A stretch of 64,000 nt of DNA, taken from the NCBI GenBank assembly GCA_000783305.1, contig JROE01000010.1, positions 153,914 through 217,913 on the forward strand, read 5' to 3'. The translations under genes were made by a program, and so were the position numbers. This DNA comes from Sphingobacteriaceae bacterium DW12 (lineage in GTDB: Bacteria > Bacteroidota > Bacteroidia > Sphingobacteriales > Sphingobacteriaceae). A model generated the notes under the pieces. The model searched no databases and was not told the DNA's origin. It saw only the letters and a program-made list of their open reading frames with translations. Positions 25,092 to 32,363 of the stretch are shown in pieces. Numbering within the stretch: position 1 is the stretch's first letter; each line of letters starts with the position of its first letter.

Positions 25092-25979
25092 CTAGGCGAC
25101 AGTAGCAGCTGAAGTCGGCATTTGACGATCGACTTTCTTAACCAGTCCTTGCAATACATTTCCTGGACCTACTTCAACAAATCCCTCAACACCATCAGCA
25201 ATTATTTGTTGAACGGTTTGCGTCCAGCGAACAGCACCAGTCAACTGGGCTATTAAATTTTCTTTGATTGCTTCGGGAGCTGTCTGAGGTTGCGCATTGA
25301 TATTCTGATAAATCGGACATATGGGGCTCTGAATTTCAACGGCTTCTATCGCCGCTTGAAGCTCCAATCGTGCTGGTTCCATTAAAGGAGAATGGAAAGC
25401 ACCACCCACGTTTAATTTCAACGCGCGCTTTGCCCCAGCTTCCAACAACAATTCACATGCTTTGTCTACCCCTGCTACAGTGCCGGAGATAACGACTTGC
25501 CCTGGGCAATTGTAGTTTGCAGCGACAACAGTGTCTTCTACTTTAGCACAAATTTCCTCAACGATGCCATCTTCTAATCCCAGGATCGCTGCCATGGTAG
25601 AAGGCTCCAATTCGGTAGCTTTTTGCATAGCGTTAGCGCGTTTGGCGACAAGCTTCAACCCATCTTCAAAGGACAGTGCTCCTGCTGATACAAGTGCCGA
25701 AAACTCTCCAAGTGAATGTCCCGCAACCATACTGGGTTGAAAACTATCGCCTAAAGCTTTGGCCAATATAACGGAGTGTAAGAAAATCGCAGGCTGAGTG
25801 ACTTTGGTCTGTTTCAACTCTTCGTCTGTACCCGAAAACATGATATCTGTAATGCGAAATCCAAGGATATCATTTGCTTGCTCGAATAGCGCCTTTGTAT
25901 CATCGTTCAAATTGTATAAATCTTGGCCCATACCCACAAATTGAGCTCCCTGACCCGGAAAAACGTAAGCTGTTTTCAT
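25092..25979 (-). CDS. fabD: Malonyl-CoA:ACP S-malonyltransferase
   Basis: FabD loads malonate onto acyl carrier protein for fatty-acid synthesis. From the ATG at 25979 (MKTAYVFPGQGAQFVGMG; a second ATG at 25982 is immediately upstream) the protein has 295 residues. Visible are GQGAQ, the nucleophile motif GHSLGE with Ser89, the Arg in KRANAMQ, and the GGAFHSPLM His region. The frame stays open to a TTG at 26022-26024, but that stretch lies in a duplicated leader repeat and is not expected to be translated with FabD. The start codons themselves are part of the downstream repeat copy. Confidence 0.95.
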   Translation of the reverse strand: MKTAYVFPGQGAQFVGMGQDLYNLNDDTKALFEQANDILGFRITDIMFSGTDEELKQTKVTQPAIFLHSVILAKALGDSFQPSMVAGHSLGEFSALVSAGALSFEDGLKLVAKRANAMQKATELEPSTMAAILGLEDGIVEEICAKVEDTVVAANYNCPGQVVISGTVAGVDKACELLLEAGAKRALKLNVGGAFHSPLMEPARLELQAAIEAVEIQSPICPIYQNINAQPQTAPEAIKENLIAQLTGAVRWTQTVQQIIADGVEGFVEVGPGNVLQGLVKKVDRQMPTSAATVA

Positions 25980-26082
25980 CATTATTATCTTTTTTTTATT
26001 TGTTGATGAGAGCTCTTCCGACAAGCGGACTCGGTTTCATCATTATTATATCTTCTTTTAATTTGTTGATGAGTGCTCTTCC
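25974..26082 (-). repeat. Duplicated fabD leader unit (two copies)
   Basis: Two near-identical stretches, 25974-26019 and 26035-26082 (61-base period). Each reads on the minus strand as GGAAGAGCwCTCATCAACAAA, then an A-rich tract, then ATAATAATGATGAAA. The downstream copy supplies the fabD start codon; in the upstream copy ATGATGAAA is followed by CCGAG. The same core (GAGCTCTCATCAACAA, and CCGAG after the first ATGAAA) recurs before trkA at 35753-35880. Function is unknown. Confidence 0.8.
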
Positions 26083-26085
26083 CAT
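25996..26085 (-). CDS. Possible 29-residue upstream ORF in the fabD leader
   Basis: An ATG at 26085 on the minus strand opens a 29-codon frame that begins MGRALINKLKED and ends LVGRALINK, with the stop 14 bases before the fabD ATG pair. The two GRALINK segments come from the two leader repeats. The same peptide core (MRALINK) is encoded upstream of trkA. It may be a regulatory uORF or simply a by-product of the repeat; I cannot tell which. Confidence 0.25.
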   Translation of the reverse strand: MGRALINKLKEDIIMMKPSPLVGRALINK

Positions 26086-26237
26086 AAATGGATTAGACAG
26101 CACTATTCTGTTGAGCAAATTTACATTAACTTTTTGAATTCTAAACTTGAACGTAAAAATCAACCAATCATCTAAAATAGAGACAGCAGATAGGAGACAA
26201 CTGGGATATAAGTGGATATCAACTTAAATATTAATCG

Positions 26238-26370
26238 GTAGTTTAATCGTTTTTTAAACGTATTAAAATCGGATATTATTCGCTTTTATCCGAATGAAGT
26301 CCGTATAAAGTCCGCATTATATGCGTATTAAATCCCTATTTATATGCCTATTAAACCCAAGTTGTACCCT
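26238..26370. repeat. Imperfect ~22-bp tandem units upstream of fabD
   Basis: Units begin at about 26238, 26260, 26281, 26303, 26325 and 26348 (steps of 22, 21, 22, 22 and 23). Each is a variant of GTATTAAAxTCCG followed by an AT-rich half, for example GTATTAAAATCGG, GTATAAAGTCCGC and GTATTAAATCCC. The 26281 unit is the most degenerate. The spacing is about two helical turns. This fills most of the otherwise empty region between the M16 peptidase gene and fabD. Confidence 0.5.
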
Positions 26371-26428
26371 ATCATGTGCAAATCAGCCACACAATGGATT
26401 AAAGGATTAATTCGAAAAGAAATAGATT

Positions 26429-27664
26429 TTAGGACTCGTCCGTAGGTATAAAACTCAAGGAACACATCTTATCAGGGTCAAAAATATCTGCACAAATCTC
26501 CTGCGCTTGCAACAATGTCACTTGATCTATTTTGTAAAAGACTTCCTCCAAAGGCACCACACGATCATAGTCCAGTACATTTTTAGCCACGGCGATAATC
26601 ATGCTCATGCGATTCTCTTCGGCGAGGGCAATCTGTCCCTTGAATTTATCCTTAGACTTTTGCAGCTGACTTGCAGAGAGCGCCCTATCACGAAGCTTGT
26701 GCAGTTCCTTAAAAACAAGGGATTTCGCTTTTTTCACCTTCTCTTCATCTGTCCCTAAATAAATAGAAAATATACCGGTATCCGAAAACATAGTGTAGTT
26801 GGACTCGATGGTATAGGCAATCCCATGTTTCTCGCGTATGGAGAGATTCAAGATCGAGCTCATTCCCAATCCGCCCAACATATTATTGAGTAATAGCAAG
26901 CCTGTCTTTCGTTCGTCACGAATGCTGTAGGCCTGCCTACCTAACATATAATGCACTTGATTGATAGGCTTTGCCGATACTAGATGCTGTGTATTTTCAG
27001 TGTATAATCCCTCCCGTTGACGTACTCCTTTTGTAGAAGCAATGTTCCCGAATAGACGTTCGACCATTCGTTCTATAGATGTTCGCGTATAGTCACCTGT
27101 GATTCCAATAACAATCTCGTGGGTACTGTAATTGCGTTGGATGAACTGTCTGATATCTTCTATATTCAATCCTACCAATTGCTCTTCTACTCCCAAAATA
27201 TTATGCCCAAGGCCAGAGCCTGCGAACATCAAATCTTCAAAATCATCGATTATAGCATCTTCGGGACTGTCCAAATAAGAGGCCATTTCATCCTGGATGA
27301 CGCCCTTTTCCTTTTCCATTTCCACTTCGGGAAAGGTAGAATGAAAAATTAAATCTTCGAATAAATCTAATGCTCGACTTAAATAAGGATTTAATATGGA
27401 CGCATGGATACATGTATATTCTTTTGTAGTATAGGCATTCAAATCTCCCCCCACTGCCTCAAGGCGGTTCAGAATCTGAGTGGTATTCCGCCGCTCTGTC
27501 TGCTTGAAAAGTAGATGTTCAATAAAATGCGCGACGCCAAACTTACCCTCCTCCTCATCCCGTGACCCTGCATTTACAATCAAACAAGTATGCGTAATGG
27601 GTGTGGACTGGGGGTATAATACGACCCTTATACCATTTGATAAACGAATAATCTCATATTCCAT
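26429..27664 (-). CDS. M16 family zinc metallopeptidase
   Basis: 411 residues of the processing-peptidase type (one-domain-pair, not the 900-residue insulinase form). The inverted zinc motif HFIEH is at residues 46-50, and the third ligand is in the EKGVIQDEMASYLDSPED segment about 75 residues later. The second half has the M16C-like inactive domain. It probably cleaves small peptides in the cytoplasm or envelope; no signal peptide is seen. The gene is followed by the repeat-rich spacer before fabD. Confidence 0.93.
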   Translation of the reverse strand: MEYEIIRLSNGIRVVLYPQSTPITHTCLIVNAGSRDEEEGKFGVAHFIEHLLFKQTERRNTTQILNRLEAVGGDLNAYTTKEYTCIHASILNPYLSRALDLFEDLIFHSTFPEVEMEKEKGVIQDEMASYLDSPEDAIIDDFEDLMFAGSGLGHNILGVEEQLVGLNIEDIRQFIQRNYSTHEIVIGITGDYTRTSIERMVERLFGNIASTKGVRQREGLYTENTQHLVSAKPINQVHYMLGRQAYSIRDERKTGLLLLNNMLGGLGMSSILNLSIREKHGIAYTIESNYTMFSDTGIFSIYLGTDEEKVKKAKSLVFKELHKLRDRALSASQLQKSKDKFKGQIALAEENRMSMIIAVAKNVLDYDRVVPLEEVFYKIDQVTLLQAQEICADIFDPDKMCSLSFIPTDES

Positions 27665-27757
27665 TTGCTGTATTCAATTTGTGTTGGGCGAGTACACTAT
27701 CTATCTCAGAAATAGTGTTCATTAGTAATAAAGATGCAAATCTACGTAATATAAAAC

Positions 27758-27793
27758 AAAACGGTTGCGGTGTATCATACCGCAACCGTTTTG
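27758..27793 (-). terminator. Terminator of the TonB-dependent receptor gene
   Basis: A 14-bp stem (AAAACGGTTGCGGT / ACCGCAACCGTTTT) with a 7-base loop; on the minus strand it runs into TTTTGTTTTAT. It is placed 19 bases after the receptor stop. Confidence 0.85.
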
Positions 27794-27811
27794 TAGCGAA
27801 CTTATTCGCGA

Positions 27812-30598
27812 CTACATGCGAGGTCTACGCATTCCACCAGGGAAACCGCTATCCTCCTGCGGAGCTACTCCACCTGCAAATTTGGATAGTTTGTACGTAA
27901 ACATCAGAATGAAATAGCGTCCTAATCTATTGGTGCGACTATCGGTAATCTGGACATCGTTAATGGTTCGCGAAATATTAGTCTGCTCATTCAGCAAATC
28001 ATAGGCCTGCAATCTTAGCGTAGCCCGATTGGCCTTCAAAAATTTCTTCTCGACGTAGGTATTGATAATAAAGGGATTTTCACTATAAGCGTTCCCGTCG
28101 TTAAACGTCTTAGAAAGATCTGCGCCAAAAATTAGAGTTGGCGAAAGATTGACGGACCCTATCAAGGTCGGGGCATAAGACTGCATAACGACAGTACGGT
28201 TGTTAAGGGTATTGTTGTTGTGATTTAAAGAGTATCTAAAACCAGGGCCAATTTCCAGGTTTTCAGAAGGGTTATATCGAAACATTACGCCTTGGTTCAA
28301 CGTCCAGTTTTTAGCAAGATTTAATTCACCGTCTGTATAGGAAGGATTGTTGTTATATCCAATGCCACCCATAAAATTTAGATTGTAGGTCTTACTCTTA
28401 AAGGAACGTCCATAATGATAGAAACTGTTTAAACTAAATGCGCCATCTTCATTTAAATAATTTATCTCTTGTATGATACCCAGTTCTGGATCCCTCGCTC
28501 TTAGATTATTGGAAACAATCTTATCCTGTGCCAATGTACCATTTAGCATAACAAAAAACGTCTTTCCTTTCTGGAAATCTGAGGCATTGTACCGAAACCT
28601 CAGATTGTGACGGAATTCTGCTGCTAAATCGGGGTTACCGGTGACGATACTTGTGGGATTGGAATTGTCTGTAAAGGGTTGTATCTGTGTAATGGAAGGT
28701 TCATTTGAATTTCCAGAGTAATTGATTTGAAGATTTTTTTGACGATTGAATTTGTATTCAAAACGAGCTATTGGGATAAAATTGAATCCTTTGCGGCTGA
28801 TATTGATAGTGTTACCGTCGACTTGCGCTTCTCCATCGAGAATAGAAGGTTGGACGGAGGCACCAATAGCATACTTAATCTTGTCGTTGTTAAAATTGTA
28901 ATTGGCACCGAAGCGGTGGGTACTGAACGAATAGTCATAAACGCGCTCGAAAGTATAAATATCGTCTTCCAAAGAAGACCCATCTTCATTAAAGGCTTCC
29001 TGAGTACGATTGTTGTCATATGTATTAACGTTGTAATCATAAGAAACCTCAATCTTTCCAAATTGACTTACTGGCTCGATGTAGGATAGGCTCGCGCCTC
29101 CATTCCAACTTTTATTGTCAAGCTCCAATAATGTCTTTCGATACAAGCTATCCATCGTCATATTGGCATTGTTGGGATCACCAACCAATGTTTCAATAAT
29201 ACGATCTTGATCTTGCTTCGTTCCTGATGAATTGATATTCATATTGAAGAAGATATTCCGCCCCTTATCATTTAATTTCCTATTGTAAAGGCCACTGAAC
29301 CCTAGATTAGGATTCTTTGCAATACTGTTTGAAGTATTGGCTTCGGTATTATAGAGGACATCGTTCAGCAAATTTTCATTATAGCTGTAGCCATCCGTCG
29401 TTGTCCTGCCATAGGACAATTGGGGAGTGATCTTAATATAGTCGTTTTGCGTAGGTTTCCATTCTAGATTGGCTTCCAATCTGTGCGAATTACCTATTGT
29501 ATTAGTGGTCGACTCCGTATTCCTATTCAGCACGGAGTCTGGATAAGTGAATGTGTTTAAACTAGAAGATATCACATCGTTATCGTCATGACTAAAGCTG
29601 TAACTACCGTATACGGTCACTTTATCATTGAAATCCTGACGGTAGTTCAAACCGAAGGACCGTGTATTGGTGATTCCGTTAGATCCGCCAAACATACCAC
29701 CACCTCGAGACCCACCACCACCTTGGCGTCTTCGAGCACCGCCTCCCTGTGTGTTGAAATCAAAAAGCGGAGCATTGATATTATTCAGGTTACCAATAGC
29801 AGAAATCTGCATGCCTTCTTTCATTTTCATGAACATCCCTGTAGCTTGATACCGATCGTCAGTACCATAGCCCATCCGCAACATGGTAGTATATCCATTG
29901 TTTTTCTCGGGATCGATCTGGATATTCAAGATTTTCTCCGCATCTCCGGTTTTATTACCTGTCAGATTAGCCATATCACCATAATCATCGATTACTTGAA
30001 TCTTCTCGATGATATCAGCGGGTAAATTTTGAGTAGCCGTCTTGACATCTCCACCAAAAAAGTCCTTACCATTGATTCGGATACGCTTAATCTGCTCGCC
30101 CTGCGCGGTCACCGTGCCATCTTTATCCACTTCGACACCTTCCAATTTTTTCAATGCGTCTTCTACTAATGCCCCATCTCTCAGTTTAAGATTGCGCGTG
30201 GTGTATTCCAACGTGTCAGTCTTGACGACCACAGTTGGGACCCCATCGACCACTACTTCTTCGAGCATGGTACTCATCGGAATCAATTCGAAACTGGGAA
30301 TGGTCAAATTGGATTGACCTGTCGTGAACGTGTACTCGTTTTCAAAAGGTTCATAGCCGATACTGCTGACCTTAATCCTAAATTTTTCGCCCTTGATATT
30401 GTTAAAAGAATATAGACCTGCCATCGACGAACTCGTCGAGACGGAGTCTTTATCCGACACGAGGGTCACCGATGCACCAGCGACTACCCGAGATTTGTTG
30501 TCCCGTAAAAATCCCTGAACGGTCTTATTCGTCTGTCCGAAAGTGGTCAAAATCGTGAAGCAAAAGAGAATAAAAATGGATGAACAATGTTTAAGCAT
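27812..30598 (-). CDS. TonB-dependent receptor / outer membrane beta-barrel protein
   Basis: 928 residues. A signal peptide (FILFCFTILTTFGQ) is followed by a CarboxypepD_reg-like domain (TVQGFLRDNKSRVVAGASVTLV), a plug-like domain (LEGVEVDKDGTVTAQGEQI; IRINGKDFFGGDVKTATQNLPAD) and a long beta-barrel of the Bacteroidota outer_membrane_beta family. A Gly/Arg-rich insert occupies about residues 283-303, and the C-terminus ends with another Gly/Pro/Arg-rich tail. The substrate is unknown. It is 29 bases downstream of the CBM9-like gene and likely in one operon with it; energy would come from a TonB/ExbBD system such as the one at 10967-14038. Confidence 0.9.
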   Translation of the reverse strand: MLKHCSSIFILFCFTILTTFGQTNKTVQGFLRDNKSRVVAGASVTLVSDKDSVSTSSSMAGLYSFNNIKGEKFRIKVSSIGYEPFENEYTFTTGQSNLTIPSFELIPMSTMLEEVVVDGVPTVVVKTDTLEYTTRNLKLRDGALVEDALKKLEGVEVDKDGTVTAQGEQIKRIRINGKDFFGGDVKTATQNLPADIIEKIQVIDDYGDMANLTGNKTGDAEKILNIQIDPEKNNGYTTMLRMGYGTDDRYQATGMFMKMKEGMQISAIGNLNNINAPLFDFNTQGGGARRRQGGGGSRGGGMFGGSNGITNTRSFGLNYRQDFNDKVTVYGSYSFSHDDNDVISSSLNTFTYPDSVLNRNTESTTNTIGNSHRLEANLEWKPTQNDYIKITPQLSYGRTTTDGYSYNENLLNDVLYNTEANTSNSIAKNPNLGFSGLYNRKLNDKGRNIFFNMNINSSGTKQDQDRIIETLVGDPNNANMTMDSLYRKTLLELDNKSWNGGASLSYIEPVSQFGKIEVSYDYNVNTYDNNRTQEAFNEDGSSLEDDIYTFERVYDYSFSTHRFGANYNFNNDKIKYAIGASVQPSILDGEAQVDGNTINISRKGFNFIPIARFEYKFNRQKNLQINYSGNSNEPSITQIQPFTDNSNPTSIVTGNPDLAAEFRHNLRFRYNASDFQKGKTFFVMLNGTLAQDKIVSNNLRARDPELGIIQEINYLNEDGAFSLNSFYHYGRSFKSKTYNLNFMGGIGYNNNPSYTDGELNLAKNWTLNQGVMFRYNPSENLEIGPGFRYSLNHNNNTLNNRTVVMQSYAPTLIGSVNLSPTLIFGADLSKTFNDGNAYSENPFIINTYVEKKFLKANRATLRLQAYDLLNEQTNISRTINDVQITDSRTNRLGRYFILMFTYKLSKFAGGVAPQEDSGFPGGMRRPRM

Positions 30599-30627
30599 AT
30601 GAAGTATTGTAAGTATTAGTCCAGGTA

Positions 30628-31362
30628 TTATAAAGAAGTCAATATCCAGACTTCGGTTTGTATTTTATTATTTTTCTTAGCCTGCTGTTGCCCTCCATAG
30701 GGTCTAGCGACAGCATTGGTCCGTTGGCGCACCTTCTTGTCGAGCAGCGACCACATGTCATTTACACGCAGTTGAATCGCGACAACCTCACTCTGACCGG
30801 AATTCCAGTTAAGTTGTTTTAAGGGTATCGCGGCTTCATAGCATAGGTTGTCCTGTGCATCGACTTCCATACGGGCAATAATGCCATAACTATTTTGAAA
30901 AGATAGATTACCATCTACTACGGTTGGAAAACCTTTTACGTGGTACCCTTTGGCTGTATTGATTAAAAGTTTGCGGGTATCTTTCCCTTTGTGCTCTCCC
31001 GTCTGTGCAAATTCACGTATATCCTCTCTATCGGCAAGGGGATAGATCAACATGGCCTCTTCTTTCTTTTTTCCAGTCGAGTTTACACCAAATGTAAGAC
31101 CCAGCCGAACGGCTTCTCGTTGCAAATTTTTGTCCTTAATACGTATACTGGCATAAAGATGGGTTTCATCGCGAGCGACTGCATAACTCCAAGAGGAATC
31201 AGGATCCACGGGTTGAAGTCTATTGTTCCAATCGCTTAAGTCAGCATCCAGCACCAATCCGCTAACACGTGGGATAGGAAGGATAATATCCTTAGACTTT
31301 TTCTGCGCATGAACGATTGTTGAAGTCAGACAGATTAGGGATAGCAACAGGACACTTCTCAT
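30628..31362 (-). CDS. Exported protein with CBM9-like sugar-binding domain
   Basis: From the ATG at 31362 (MRSVLLLSLICLTSTIVHAQ, a good signal peptide) the protein has 244 residues. The frame extends to 31485, but the extra 41 residues lack coding character. The mature part resembles the carbohydrate-binding module family 9-like fold (VSGLVLDADLSDWNNRLQPV; SYAVARDETHLYASIRIKDK; YEAAIPLKQLNW). It is upstream of, and probably co-transcribed with, the TonB-dependent receptor. Sugar binding is inferred from the fold family only. Confidence 0.75.
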   Translation of the reverse strand: MRSVLLLSLICLTSTIVHAQKKSKDIILPIPRVSGLVLDADLSDWNNRLQPVDPDSSWSYAVARDETHLYASIRIKDKNLQREAVRLGLTFGVNSTGKKKEEAMLIYPLADREDIREFAQTGEHKGKDTRKLLINTAKGYHVKGFPTVVDGNLSFQNSYGIIARMEVDAQDNLCYEAAIPLKQLNWNSGQSEVVAIQLRVNDMWSLLDKKVRQRTNAVARPYGGQQQAKKNNKIQTEVWILTSL

Positions 31363-31474
31363 ATAGTTTATTCTGTAATGGATATGGTATGGACGAAAAC
31401 AAACAGCAAAGGTTTGATAAGTCCTCATATTTGTTACAAAACAACAGATAAGAAGTGTTAATAAGTGTAAATGC

Positions 31475-31684
31475 ATGTTAATCACAGAGAAGTTACACGA
31501 GGAAAACGGTATGACAACCCATATCTCGAGATGTCGGAGTTGCGGAGAAAGGTTATCCTTACGTATTTATTTTCGCTTAGATACTCGTGAATACAAGGCA
31601 TTTTATCTAAGTTTGAGACAAAATTTGGAGCAAAGACGGAAGGATTTGGAGGACAAGGACGAAATAATTGTACACACGTCTTAG
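31475..31684 (+). CDS. Doubtful small ORF, 69 residues
   Basis: The ATG at 31475 opens a 69-residue frame rich in Arg, Leu, Glu and Lys, with CRSCG near residue 22. I recognise no family. It lies in the 370-base spacer between the divergent CBM9-like gene and rnhB, where nothing else is seen. It could be a real small gene upstream of rnhB or chance. Confidence 0.25.
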   Translation: MLITEKLHEENGMTTHISRCRSCGERLSLRIYFRLDTREYKAFYLSLRQNLEQRRKDLEDKDEIIVHTS

Positions 31685-31732
31685 CCCTTAATTCAAGTAA
31701 TAACGAAGTTTTTGGTCCTTAATCTAAATAAA

Positions 31733-32329
31733 ATGCTATTATCTACTTTTCAGGATCTCTTAGTGGAGGCAGGGTGCGATGAGGCCGGAAGGGGCTGCCT
31801 AGCAGGTCCAGTATTTGCTGCTGCGGTCATTTTTCCTAAAAACTATCATCATGAATTGCTCAATGATTCCAAAAAATTGAGCGAAAAAAAAAGAATGGCT
31901 TTGCGCCCAATCATTGAAAAAGAGGCTCTTGCATATGCTGTGGCTAGCGTATCTGCGGAGGAAATTGACAAAATCAATATCCATAATGCCTCGTACTTGG
32001 CCATGCATAGAGCGCTTGACCAATTAAAGATCAAAGCGGAGTACATTATTGTGGATGGTAATCGATTCATTCCTTACCCAGACCTTGCGCATACGTGTAT
32101 TATCCAAGGGGACGGGAAGTATTTATCTATTGCGGCGGCATCAATCTTAGCAAAGACCTATAGGGACGAATACATGATGAATATAGCGACGGAATATCCA
32201 ACATATGATTGGCTACAAAACAAAGGCTACCCTACAGTGAAGCACCGCAATGCGGTCTTAGAACACGGGTTGACCCCACATCACAGAAAAACCTTTAGAA
32301 TAACCGATCCGCAGCTCAAGTTATTCTAA
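31733..32329 (+). CDS. rnhB: Ribonuclease HII
   Basis: RNase HII removes ribonucleotides and RNA from RNA-DNA hybrids. From the ATG at 31733 the protein is 198 residues; a TTG at 31712 would add seven. Active-site motifs are AGCDEAGRGCLAGPV (DEAGRG near residue 17), IIVDGNRFIP and SIAAASILAKTYRDEYM. The final codons overlap a 14-bp inverted repeat that acts as terminator for the convergent gene. Confidence 0.95.
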   Translation: MLLSTFQDLLVEAGCDEAGRGCLAGPVFAAAVIFPKNYHHELLNDSKKLSEKKRMALRPIIEKEALAYAVASVSAEEIDKINIHNASYLAMHRALDQLKIKAEYIIVDGNRFIPYPDLAHTCIIQGDGKYLSIAAASILAKTYRDEYMMNIATEYPTYDWLQNKGYPTVKHRNAVLEHGLTPHHRKTFRITDPQLKLF

Positions 32330-32333
32330 AGGT
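32291..32333 (-). terminator. Terminator of the YfhO gene, embedded in rnhB 3' end
   Basis: A perfect 14-bp stem (ACCTTTAGAATAAC at 32291-32304, GTTATTCTAAAGGT at 32320-32333) with a 15-base loop. On the minus strand it continues into TTTTTCTG, the hallmark of an intrinsic terminator; on the plus strand no T run follows. Most of it is inside the rnhB coding sequence and it spans the rnhB stop. Confidence 0.75.
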
Positions 32334-32363
32334 CTTCCGATATTATTTGGGTAAATGAGTCCT

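Noticed and set aside
25874..26137. Plus-strand 87-residue frame with internally repeated segments (LLMRALP... / LLMSALP...)
   Set aside because: The repeats are the antisense reading of the duplicated fabD leader, and its first third is antisense to fabD; no homology or start signal supports a gene.
28727..29089. 120-residue plus-strand ORF and a 97-residue alternate minus frame inside the TonB receptor gene
   Set aside because: Both overlap a clearly coding frame with recognisable domain structure; they are frame shadows.
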